Assembly: GCA_002480495.1 (NCBI GenBank) | Contig: DLCG01000005.1 | Span: forward strand, 93,326-157,325 | Reading direction: 5' to 3' | From: Rhodobiaceae bacterium UBA7804 | Lineage (GTDB): Bacteria > Pseudomonadota > Alphaproteobacteria > Parvibaculales > Parvibaculaceae | DNA: 64,000 bases | Shown: positions 1 to 8,019 of the stretch, in pieces | Numbering within the stretch: the stretch's first letter is position 1 | How the letters are laid out: every line of letters begins with the position of its first letter | Translations under genes and position numbers: made by a program | Notes under the pieces: model-generated | The model's database searches: none | The model's input: the letters and a program-made list of their open reading frames with translations, nothing else | Told to the model about the DNA's origin: nothing

Positions 1-16
1 TAAAAGCCCGGGAGAC
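1..16 (+). promoter_or_regulatory. 3' end of a guanidine-I (ykkC) riboswitch
   Basis: The first bases read AAAAGCCCGGGAGA, which is the conserved 3' segment of the guanidine-I (ykkC subtype 1) aptamer. Only this end is inside the window; the rest of the aptamer lies upstream. A short hairpin (TGGCA-accc-TGCCA, 21-34) separates it from the first gene. The riboswitch is known to turn on guanidine export or degradation genes, and every gene from 69 to 9824 fits guanidine degradation. The partial match alone would be weak, but the context makes it convincing. Confidence 0.8.
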
Positions 17-68
17 GATTGGCAACCCTGCCAGGAGTGCTCCACGTGACATTGACTGAGAGGTTCAA

Positions 69-1112
69 ATGAAAAGATTCTCCGCCCTGCTGCTCAGCTC
101 CATGCTGCTGTCGACCGCCGCCCAGGCACAGGACAGCTTCAAGGTCTGCTGGTCTATCTACGCTGGCTGGATGCCCTGGGCCTACGGCGCCGAGAGCGGC
201 ATCGTCAAAAAGTGGGCCGACAAGTACGACATCAATATCGAGCTCGTTCAGTTCAACGACTATATCGAGGGCATCAACCAGTTCACGGCCGGCGCCTATG
301 ACGGCGTGATGGCGACGAACATGGATGCGCTTGCCATTCCCTCCGCCGGCGGCGTCGACTCGACGATCCTGCTGATATGCGACTATTCGGACGGCAACGA
401 CGTCATCATCCTCAAGGGCAAGGACAAGCTTGAGGACATCAAGGGCCAGAAGGTCAATCTCGTCGAGCTCTCCGTCTCCCACTACACGCTGGCGCGCGGG
501 CTCGAATCCGTCGGCATGTCGGAAAAGGACGTCACCGTCGTCAACACCTCGGATGCCGACATGATCGCGGCCTATGCCACGCCGGACGTGACGGCGATGG
601 TCACCTGGAACCCGATGGCGGCCGAAATCCTCCAGCAGGAGGGCGCCTACAACGTCTTCGATTCGACGAAGCTTCCCGGCGAAATCCAGGACTCCCTCGT
701 CGTCAATACGCAGACGCTGAAGGACAATCCGGCCTTCGCCAAGGCGATGACGGGCATCTGGTACGAGACGATGGCGCTGATGTCGGGTGACGACGAAGCC
801 GCGAAGGAAGCGAAGACCGCGATGGGCGTTGCTTCCGGTACGGACCTCGAAGGCTATGAGGCGCAGCTCGCCGCGACCGAGATGTTCTACAAGCCCGAAG
901 ACTACATCAAGTTCACGGAAGGCAATCTTGGCGAACTCACGACCTTCGTGACGAGCTTCCTCTTCGACCACGGCCTTCTCGGCCAGGCCGCGACTTCGCC
1001 CGGCTATATCGGCATCGAGCTTGCCGATGGCACGATCGTGGGCGACGAGAACAATGTGCTCCTGCGCTACACGACCGAGTACGCGAAGATGGCCGCCGAA
1101 GGGAAACTCTGA
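69..1112 (+). CDS. ABC transporter substrate-binding protein, guanidine/urea-carboxylase-linked type
   Basis: A 347-residue periplasmic binding protein of the NitT/TauT (NMT1-like) class that accompanies urea/guanidine carboxylase operons. A signal peptide is clear at residues 1-21 (MKRF, hydrophobic core, cleavage after AQA). The mature part carries the family pattern SIYAGWMPW near its start and GVMATNMDAL in the first lobe. It should bind the substrate in the periplasm for the permease and ATPase encoded immediately downstream. Guanidine is the likely ligand because of the riboswitch and the downstream pathway; the family was earlier annotated as a urea transporter. The ATG is preceded by GAGAGGTTCAA. 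Confidence 0.85.
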   Translation: MKRFSALLLSSMLLSTAAQAQDSFKVCWSIYAGWMPWAYGAESGIVKKWADKYDINIELVQFNDYIEGINQFTAGAYDGVMATNMDALAIPSAGGVDSTILLICDYSDGNDVIILKGKDKLEDIKGQKVNLVELSVSHYTLARGLESVGMSEKDVTVVNTSDADMIAAYATPDVTAMVTWNPMAAEILQQEGAYNVFDSTKLPGEIQDSLVVNTQTLKDNPAFAKAMTGIWYETMALMSGDDEAAKEAKTAMGVASGTDLEGYEAQLAATEMFYKPEDYIKFTEGNLGELTTFVTSFLFDHGLLGQAATSPGYIGIELADGTIVGDENNVLLRYTTEYAKMAAEGKL

Positions 1113-1171
1113 CGGTCATCCAGCAAGAAAGTATCTCCTGAGTAACTGAGTAAACTGGGGCCAGTAACGCC

Positions 1172-1987
1172 ATGCGCAGATTGATCAACCGGCGGCCGGA
1201 TGTCGCGATCGGGTTCGGGCTCATGCTCCTTCCTTTTGTCGCGGTCATCATCGCTTACATGGTTGCTTCGGATGCCCGTCTCTCGGTCAATCCGAACGAC
1301 AAGCTGCTGCCTGGATGGTCGACGATCGCAGCCGCGATCGAGCGCATGGCGTTCCTGCCCGACCAGCGCACGGGAACCTATCTTCTCCTCGAAGACACGA
1401 TATCGAGCCTTACGAGGCTCGGTATCGGCGTCGCCGTCGCCACCGTCATCGGCGGCATATTCGGTATCCTTCAGGGGCTCATTCCCTATTTCCGCTCGAC
1501 CTTCAACGCTTTCACCAGCGTCCTTTCCATGATCCCGCCGCTCGCGGTGCTGCCGATCCTCTTCATCGTGTTCGGTCTTGGCGAGCTGGCGAAGGTGGTC
1601 CTTGTCGCGGTGGGCATCGCGCCCTTCATCATTCGCGATCTCGCGCTCAGGACCGAAGAAATCCCGCATGAGGAAATCATCAAGGCGCAGACGCTCGGCG
1701 CGTCCACCTGGCAGATCATCGTGCGCATCGTGGTGCCGCAAATGCTGCCCCGCCTCATCGACGGCGTGCGCCTTTCGCTCGGCGCGGCCTGGCTCTTCCT
1801 CATCGCCGCGGAGGCTATCGCCTCAGACAGCGGCCTCGGCTACCGCATCTTCCTGATGCGGCGCTATCTCGCGATGGATGTGATCCTGCCCTATGTCGCC
1901 TGGATCACCTTCCTCGCCTTCGCACTCGACCTTGCGCTGCGTCTTTTCCAGCGTGTCGCCTTCCGCTGGATGTACCGGGGTAACTGA
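1172..1987 (+). CDS. ABC transporter permease (guanidine/urea uptake)
   Basis: A 271-residue inner-membrane permease of the SsuC/TauC (BPD_transp_1) type. Hydrophobic segments lie near residues 12-32, 80-105, 108-135, 137-155, 205-222 and 238-258. The cytoplasmic EAA-type loop, which contacts the ATPase, is at about residues 165-195 (EEIIKAQTLGAS followed by VVPQMLPRL). It lies between the binding protein and the ATPase and should form the membrane channel of the same importer. The start is ATG at 1172; the stop lies just two bases before the ATPase start, suggesting coupled translation. Confidence 0.85.
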   Translation: MRRLINRRPDVAIGFGLMLLPFVAVIIAYMVASDARLSVNPNDKLLPGWSTIAAAIERMAFLPDQRTGTYLLLEDTISSLTRLGIGVAVATVIGGIFGILQGLIPYFRSTFNAFTSVLSMIPPLAVLPILFIVFGLGELAKVVLVAVGIAPFIIRDLALRTEEIPHEEIIKAQTLGASTWQIIVRIVVPQMLPRLIDGVRLSLGAAWLFLIAAEAIASDSGLGYRIFLMRRYLAMDVILPYVAWITFLAFALDLALRLFQRVAFRWMYRGN

Positions 1988-1989
1988 GT

Positions 1990-2763
1990 ATGACGAATGT
2001 GACCGTCGAGAATGTCTGGAAGATCTACGGCGACCAGACCGTGCTCGAGAACATCAGTCTCGAGATCGAGCCCGGCTCGTTCATCGCGCTTGTCGGTCCG
2101 TCGGGCTGCGGCAAGTCCACCTTCCTGCGGATGATGTTGGGCGACGAGGCGCCGTCAAAGGGGCGCATCCTGCTCGACGGTGTCGAGCTCGATGCAGAGC
2201 CTTCTCCCGATCGTGGCGTCGTCTTCCAGAAATATTCCGTTTTCCCCCATCTCACCGCCGTGCAGAACGTGATGCTCGGTCTCGAATTCGCGAAGAGTCC
2301 GGTGCTTGGCCGTCTGTTCGGCAAGGCGAAGCGCGAGGCGAAGGCCGAAGCGCTCGAAATGCTGAAAAGCGTTGGCCTCGCCCATGCGGTGAACAAGTAC
2401 CCTTCAGAGCTTTCGGGCGGCATGCAGCAGCGTCTCGCCATCGCGCAGGCGCTCGTCAAGAAGCCGAAGATCCTGCTTCTTGACGAGCCTTTCGGTGCGC
2501 TCGATCCCGGCATCCGGGCAGAGGTTCATGAAATCCTGCTCCGGCTCTGGCGCGAGGAAGGCATGACGGTCTTCATGGTGACGCATGATCTTTCCGAAGC
2601 CTTCAAGCTCGCCACGCGCGTCATCGCCTTTGACCGCGTGCGCACACGTCCGGAAGAACTGAAAGCCTATGGAGCGACCGTCACCTTCGACCTCAAGGTC
2701 GACGGAAAGACGGTGCCGCCCCGGCCTCAGCCCGCGCCCGTTCTCGCGGCGGCCGCGCAATAG
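1990..2763 (+). CDS. ABC transporter ATP-binding protein (guanidine/urea uptake)
   Basis: A 257-residue ABC ATPase that powers the importer encoded by the two preceding genes. Walker A is GPSGCGKST at about residues 36-44, the Q-loop is VVFQKYS, the signature is LSGGMQQR at about 139-146, and Walker B is ILLLDEPFGALD at about 158-169. The switch histidine lies in MVTHDLSEA. The C-terminus has a short, Pro/Ala-rich tail. Its length and motifs are normal for the SsuB/TauB family. The start codon follows the permease stop with a two-base gap. Confidence 0.88.
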   Translation: MTNVTVENVWKIYGDQTVLENISLEIEPGSFIALVGPSGCGKSTFLRMMLGDEAPSKGRILLDGVELDAEPSPDRGVVFQKYSVFPHLTAVQNVMLGLEFAKSPVLGRLFGKAKREAKAEALEMLKSVGLAHAVNKYPSELSGGMQQRLAIAQALVKKPKILLLDEPFGALDPGIRAEVHEILLRLWREEGMTVFMVTHDLSEAFKLATRVIAFDRVRTRPEELKAYGATVTFDLKVDGKTVPPRPQPAPVLAAAAQ

Positions 2764-2880
2764 AATTCGCCGGACGGGACGGCCCGTCCGGTGTCGCAAT
2801 GTCCCGCGAGAGCGGGGCGACTGCCTGGACGGCCAGGTTTCGGCCCGGGGAAACCCGGCGCGCAAAGGGAGATATGCGCG

Positions 2881-3717
2881 ATGGCGGAAGCATCCCGCAG
2901 TGAAAAATACGAAGGCCCCTACGCAGCGCAGCAGGAGCGGTATCACCGGCTCTTCGGCGGCGCCAGGGCGAAAGCCCGAGACTTCAGCGAAGCGATGGGC
3001 AACCCGGAGACGATCGCTGAAAACCTGATCCGCGCGAAGGAAACCGTGCCCGGCGGCTGGGCGCATGCGCTACCGCTCAAGCGCGGCGAGACGCTGCGCA
3101 TCGTCAACACGCATGGCACGGCGGGCGTCTCTCTCCTTTTCTACAATGACAGAGACAGAAGCGAACGCTTCAATGCGGGCGACACGGTGAAGATCCAGTG
3201 GAATGCGCGTCTTTCGCGCGGCCGTGTTCTCTTCTCCGATATGGGCCGCGTCCTCGCCTCGATAACGGACGACACCTATGGCCGCAACGATGCGTTGACC
3301 GGCGGCTCATCCAAGATGACGAATGGTGCGCGCTACGGCAATCCTTCGCTTCGCAACACGCGGGACAATTTCATTCTGCTTGCCGCAAAGAACGGTCTCG
3401 ACAAGCGCGACGTGCCTCCCTGCCTCACGCTCTTCGCGCCTGTCGGCGTCGACGGGGAAGGCCGGTTTCGCTGGGAGGGCGAGGGACCTCAGCCCGGCTC
3501 TCGCGTCGATCTCCGCGCGGAACTCGACCTTCTCGTCTTCGTGTCGAACGCGCCTCATCCGCTCGCACCCGGCGATTACGCGCCGAAGGATATCGACCTC
3601 CTCGTGTGGAAATCGCCGCCGCCCGCGCCGGACGATTTCTGCCGCACCGCGACCGAAGAAGCGATCCGCGGTTTCGAGAACAATGCGCGTTATCTCGCCG
3701 CGCTCGGGGAGGAATGA
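2881..3717 (+). CDS. Urea-carboxylase-associated protein (DUF1989), probable carboxyguanidine deiminase subunit
   Basis: A 278-residue protein of the DUF1989 family, found with urea/guanidine carboxylases and formerly called urea amidolyase-associated protein. Work on such operons assigned the pair of DUF1989 proteins to carboxyguanidine deiminase, which converts carboxyguanidine to allophanate and ammonia. Family patterns seen here are GGWAHALPLKRGETLRIV near residues 57-74, the central DALTGGSSK, and the NTRDNFILLAAKNGLDKRD stretch. I start it at the ATG at 2881, preceded by AAAGGGAGA, and not at the upstream in-frame ATG at 2791, whose 30 extra residues look non-coding. The next gene starts three bases after its stop. 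Confidence 0.85.
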   Translation: MAEASRSEKYEGPYAAQQERYHRLFGGARAKARDFSEAMGNPETIAENLIRAKETVPGGWAHALPLKRGETLRIVNTHGTAGVSLLFYNDRDRSERFNAGDTVKIQWNARLSRGRVLFSDMGRVLASITDDTYGRNDALTGGSSKMTNGARYGNPSLRNTRDNFILLAAKNGLDKRDVPPCLTLFAPVGVDGEGRFRWEGEGPQPGSRVDLRAELDLLVFVSNAPHPLAPGDYAPKDIDLLVWKSPPPAPDDFCRTATEEAIRGFENNARYLAALGEE

Positions 3718-3720
3718 GCC

Positions 3721-4350
3721 ATGACCATTTCGAACAGACACGAAGAACACGCCTTCTACGATTTCACCATCCCCGCGCTTCATCCCTGGTCGCATGTGGT
3801 GAAGAAGGGGCAGATCCTGCGCATCGTCGATCTCGAAGGACAACAGGCGGTTGACACGCTCTTCTACAGCGCCGCCGACCCGACGGAGCGCTACAGCGCG
3901 CAGGACACGGCGCTTGCCCAGGGCTCTCCTTACGTGACGGCGGGCACCAAGCTTATTTCGAACGAAGGCAATGTGATGGCGGTCGTCATCGCCGACACGG
4001 CAGGTAACCACGATACCTCGGCGGGCGCCTGCTCGGCGGAGGCGAACACGGTCCGCTTCGGTCACGAGACGCGCTACATGCATAGCTGCCGCGACAATTT
4101 CGTGCTGGAGCTTTCGAAGCATGGAATGACCAAGCGCGACATCGTCTCGAACATCAACTTTTTCATGAATGTGCCGGTCGAAGAGGACGGGACGCTCGCC
4201 ATCGTGGATGGCCTGTCGAAACCGGGGGACTATGTCGAGATACGCGCGGAGATGGATGTGCTCTGCGTCATCTCGAATTGCCCGCAGGTGAACAATCCCT
4301 GCAACGGCTTCAACCCCACTCCCGTACGCACATTGATCTGGGAAGCGTGA
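3721..4350 (+). CDS. Urea-carboxylase-associated protein (DUF1989), second probable carboxyguanidine deiminase subunit
   Basis: A 209-residue DUF1989 protein, paralogous to its upstream neighbour and likely its heteromeric partner. Shared patterns include KGQILRIVDLEGQQAVDTLFY, HSCRDNFVLELSKHGMTKRD and the C-terminal NPCNGFNPTPVR. Conserved Cys residues occur in GACSAEANTVRFG, in HSCRDN and in NPCNG; some of these probably bind metal or act in catalysis, as inferred from family conservation. The two genes are separated by only three bases, with GGGGAGGA just upstream of the ATG. The carboxylase follows 48 bp later. Confidence 0.85.
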   Translation: MTISNRHEEHAFYDFTIPALHPWSHVVKKGQILRIVDLEGQQAVDTLFYSAADPTERYSAQDTALAQGSPYVTAGTKLISNEGNVMAVVIADTAGNHDTSAGACSAEANTVRFGHETRYMHSCRDNFVLELSKHGMTKRDIVSNINFFMNVPVEEDGTLAIVDGLSKPGDYVEIRAEMDVLCVISNCPQVNNPCNGFNPTPVRTLIWEA

Positions 4351-4398
4351 GCTTGCCTCCGGCGGTGCCAGTCACCGCCGGGTTCCCGAGGAGGCCAG

Positions 4399-7300
4399 AT
4401 GTTCGACAAGGTTCTGATCGCCAATCGCGGCGAAATCGCTCTGCGCGTCATCAAGACGCTCCGGCGGATGGGCATCAGGTCCGTCGCCGTTTACTCCGAG
4501 GCGGACCGCTTCGCGCCTCATGTCCATTTCGCGGATGAGGCTGTCTGCGTCGGCCCGGCGCCGGTCGCCGAAAGCTATCTCAACGTGGAAGCCATTCTCG
4601 CGGCGGTGCGGGAGACGGGTGCAGAAGCCGTTCACCCCGGTTACGGCTTTCTCAGCGAGAATCCTGAATTTGCGGCGGCACTCGCGCGCGAAGGCGTTGC
4701 CTTTATCGGCCCGCGGCCGGAACATATGCGCGCCTTCTCTCTCAAGCATACGGCGCGCGAGATTGCCGAGAAGAGCGGTGTGCCGCTTCTTCCCGGTTCG
4801 CCGCTCATCGTCGATCTCGACGATGCGCTGACAAGGGCCGGTGATATCGGCTATCCGGTGATGCTGAAGAGTACCGCGGGCGGCGGCGGCATCGGCCTCC
4901 AGCTCTGCCATTCGGCGGCGGAGCTTCCGCGTCTCTACGACACGGTGCGCCGGCTTGCGCTCGCCAACTTCAAGGACTCAGGGCTTTTCCTCGAAAAGTT
5001 CGTCGCAAAGGCGCGCCATATCGAGGTGCAGATTTTCGGCGATGGCGAGGGCAATGTGATCGCGCTTGGCGAACGCGATTGCTCCGCCCAGCGCCGCAAC
5101 CAGAAGGTGATCGAGGAAACGCCCGCGCCAAATCTGGGGGACAAGGAGCGGCGTGCGCTGCATGAGGCGGCGGTGAACCTCGGTGAAGCCGTATCCTATG
5201 CATCCGCGGGCACGGTCGAGTTCATCTATGACGAGGCGGAGAAGAAGTTCTATTTTCTCGAAGTGAATACGCGCCTTCAGGTCGAGCATCCGGTGACGGA
5301 AGAGGTGACCGGCCTCGACCTCGTGGAGATGATGGTCAGGCAGGCGGCGGGCGAGTTGGACGACCTCTCCTCCTATTCGCGCGCGCCGAAGGGACACGCC
5401 TTCGAGGTGCGCCTCTACGCGGAAGACCCCGGCCGCAACTTCCAGCCTTCCTCGGGTCTTCTCACTGAAGTGTCCTTTCCCGGAGGCGTCCGCATCGACG
5501 GCTGGATCGAGACGGGAACGGAAGTGACGCCCTTCTACGATCCCATGCTCGCCAAGGTGATCGTGAAGGGAGAGACGCGCGCGGAAGCGGCGGCAAAGCT
5601 CGCCGAAGCGCTCGATCAATCGCGCGTCTATGGCATCGAGACCAATCTCGACTATCTGCGTTCGCTCGCCCGCGCGCCGGAATTCCTGGAAGGCAAGCTC
5701 CTTACCTCGACGCTCGCCACCTATGACTATGAAAGCCCCGGCATCGACGTTCTCTCGCCGGGCGCGCAGTCGAGCCTGCAGGATTATCCCGGCCGTCTCG
5801 GCTATTGGGATGTCGGCGTGCCGCCCTCGGGCCCCATGGATGGGCTCTCGCATCGTCTCGCGAACCGTCTCGTCGGCAATCCGGAAGAAGCGGCGACGCT
5901 CGAGATGACACTCAATGGTCCGGCGCTCAAGTTCCGCACGGATGCGGTGATCGCGCTTGCGGGTGCCGAAATGCCGGCGAAGCTCGACGGCGAGCCCGTG
6001 CCCTTCTGGGTGGCGGTCGAGGTGAAGCGCGACCAGACGCTGGAGCTCGGGCAGGTCGCGGGCGCCGGCCAGCGTGCCTATCTCGCCGTGCGCCACGGCT
6101 TCGACGCGCCTGTCTATTTGGGCTCTCGCTCCGCCTTCACGCTTGGCCGCTTCGGCGGCCATGCACCTGGCGCGCTTCGCACGGGCGATGTACTGCGCAT
6201 CAATCGCGAGGGCGCAACGGGGGAGCCCGTGGCGGAGCCTCTGCCTCAGTCCGCGCGGACGCCGCTCACGCGGGAATGGGAAATCGCGACGCTTTACGGA
6301 CCGCATGGCGCGCCTGATTTCTTCCTCGATGAGGATATCGAGACGCTCTTCAACACGGCCTATGAGGTTCACTACAACTCCGCGCGCACGGGCGTCCGCC
6401 TTATCGGGCCGAAGCCAAAATGGGCGCGCAAGGATGGCGGCGAAGCGGGTCTTCACCCGTCGAACATTCACGACAATGCCTATGCGGTCGGCACGATCGA
6501 CTTCACGGGCGACATGCCGATCATTCTCGGGCCCGACGGGCCGAGCCTTGGCGGCTTCGTCTGCCCGGCGACGCTCGCCAAGGCCGAGCTCTGGAAGATC
6601 GGACAGCTCAAGCCCGGCGACAAGGTGCGCTTCCACCGGATCACGGAAAAGGAAGCGGCCGCGATGCGCCATGCCGAAGAGGGCTGGGTGGCGTCGCTGA
6701 AGCGGCCCGTCGCGCCCGTCGCGCAGCAGAGCCGGAGGGAAGACGCCGTCCTCGGACGTATCTCCGATCTCGAAACGGAGGTTACCTATCGCCGGGCGGG
6801 CGACGATTATCTCCTCGTCGAATACGGGCCGATCGTTCTCGATTTCGCGCTCCGTTTTCGTGCCCATGCGATGATGATGGCGCTGGAAGAGCTCGCTCTC
6901 GAAGGTATCATCGAGATGACGCCGGGAATCCGCTCGCTGCAGATCCATTTCGATCCGGACGTGCTGCCATCCGCGAAACTTCTCGCGACGCTCGAAGAGA
7001 TGGAGCGCAAGCTCGGCTCCACCGCCGATATCGAGGTGCCTAGCCGTATCGTCCATCTTCCGCTTTCCTGGGACGATGCGGCGGCGCAGGAGGCGGTGCG
7101 CAAATATGGCACGCTCGTCAGGCCGGATGCACCTTGGGTCCCCTCCAATATCGAGTTCATCCGCCGCATCAACGGGCTCGACAGTATCGCGGATGTGAAG
7201 CGTATTCTCTTCGAAGCGGACTACATGGTCTTCGGGCTTGGCGACGTCTATCTAGGCGCACCGGTCGCCACACCGCTCGATCCGCGTCACCGTCTCGTCA

Positions 7301-8019
7301 CCACCAAGTACAACCCCGCACGCACATGGACGCCGGAAAACGCCGTCGGCATCGGCGGCGCCTATCTCTGCGTCTATGGCATGGAAGGACCGGGCGGCTA
7401 CCAGCTCGTCGGCCGCACGGTGCAGATGTGGAACAGCTGGCGCAAGACGAAGAATTTCGAAAAGCCCTGGCTGCTGCGCTTCTTTGACCGGCTGAAGTTC
7501 TTTCCCGTTTCAGCGGAGGAACTTCTCGAAGCCCGCGATGCTTTCCCGCACGGCAAATATGAAGTGAAGGTCGAGGAGGGAACTTTCCGCCTCAGCGATT
7601 ATTTTTCCTTCCTGGAAGAGAATGCGAAGGACATCGCCGCTTTCCGCGTCTCGCAGCGCCGCGCCTTCGAGGCAGAGCGTCAGCGCTGGGAGGAGCAGGG
7701 GCTCGCCATGAGTTCGGTCGAGCCCGATGCGCCCGCCCTAGAGGAGGTAACGGATTTGCCGGAAGGCGGACGTCTCGTCGAGTCCGGCGTGCCGGGCAAT
7801 GTCTGGTCGATCGGCGTCGAGCCGGGCGATGAAGTCGCGGCGGACCAGACGCTCGTCGTGCTGGAGTCGATGAAGATGGAAATCGAGGTGCGCGCGCCCG
7901 TCGCCGCGCGGGTTCACGAGGTGCATTGCGCGCCGGGCAAGATGGTGCAGGCGGGGCAGGCGCTCGTCACGCTCGTGCCGCTCGATGCCGAGACGCCCAG
8001 ATTGGAGGCCGTGTCTTGA
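4399..8019 (+). CDS. Biotin-dependent guanidine (urea) carboxylase
   Basis: A 1206-residue multidomain carboxylase acting in the cytoplasm. The biotin carboxylase half covers about residues 1-450: the N-terminal ANRGEIALRVI, the ATP-grasp glycine loop STAGGGGIG, and EVNTRLQVEHPVTE. The carboxyltransferase part has an AHS2/KipA-like domain at about 450-750 and an AHS1/KipI-like domain at about 780-1000. A C-terminal biotinyl domain carries ESMKMEIEV near residue 1156, with the biotinylated Lys. Enzymes of this architecture carboxylate urea or guanidine; a riboswitch and two DUF1989 genes upstream point to guanidine. Unlike yeast urea amidolyase, the hydrolase is a separate gene. The ATG follows GAGGAGGCCAG. 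Confidence 0.9.
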   Translation: MFDKVLIANRGEIALRVIKTLRRMGIRSVAVYSEADRFAPHVHFADEAVCVGPAPVAESYLNVEAILAAVRETGAEAVHPGYGFLSENPEFAAALAREGVAFIGPRPEHMRAFSLKHTAREIAEKSGVPLLPGSPLIVDLDDALTRAGDIGYPVMLKSTAGGGGIGLQLCHSAAELPRLYDTVRRLALANFKDSGLFLEKFVAKARHIEVQIFGDGEGNVIALGERDCSAQRRNQKVIEETPAPNLGDKERRALHEAAVNLGEAVSYASAGTVEFIYDEAEKKFYFLEVNTRLQVEHPVTEEVTGLDLVEMMVRQAAGELDDLSSYSRAPKGHAFEVRLYAEDPGRNFQPSSGLLTEVSFPGGVRIDGWIETGTEVTPFYDPMLAKVIVKGETRAEAAAKLAEALDQSRVYGIETNLDYLRSLARAPEFLEGKLLTSTLATYDYESPGIDVLSPGAQSSLQDYPGRLGYWDVGVPPSGPMDGLSHRLANRLVGNPEEAATLEMTLNGPALKFRTDAVIALAGAEMPAKLDGEPVPFWVAVEVKRDQTLELGQVAGAGQRAYLAVRHGFDAPVYLGSRSAFTLGRFGGHAPGALRTGDVLRINREGATGEPVAEPLPQSARTPLTREWEIATLYGPHGAPDFFLDEDIETLFNTAYEVHYNSARTGVRLIGPKPKWARKDGGEAGLHPSNIHDNAYAVGTIDFTGDMPIILGPDGPSLGGFVCPATLAKAELWKIGQLKPGDKVRFHRITEKEAAAMRHAEEGWVASLKRPVAPVAQQSRREDAVLGRISDLETEVTYRRAGDDYLLVEYGPIVLDFALRFRAHAMMMALEELALEGIIEMTPGIRSLQIHFDPDVLPSAKLLATLEEMERKLGSTADIEVPSRIVHLPLSWDDAAAQEAVRKYGTLVRPDAPWVPSNIEFIRRINGLDSIADVKRILFEADYMVFGLGDVYLGAPVATPLDPRHRLVTTKYNPARTWTPENAVGIGGAYLCVYGMEGPGGYQLVGRTVQMWNSWRKTKNFEKPWLLRFFDRLKFFPVSAEELLEARDAFPHGKYEVKVEEGTFRLSDYFSFLEENAKDIAAFRVSQRRAFEAERQRWEEQGLAMSSVEPDAPALEEVTDLPEGGRLVESGVPGNVWSIGVEPGDEVAADQTLVVLESMKMEIEVRAPVAARVHEVHCAPGKMVQAGQALVTLVPLDAETPRLEAVS

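Noticed and set aside
4978..7056. Long minus-strand open frame (about 690 codons) inside the carboxylase gene
   Set aside because: It mirrors a high-GC gene with strong codon bias, and its translation is Arg/His-rich with no domain; the plus-strand carboxylase is certain.
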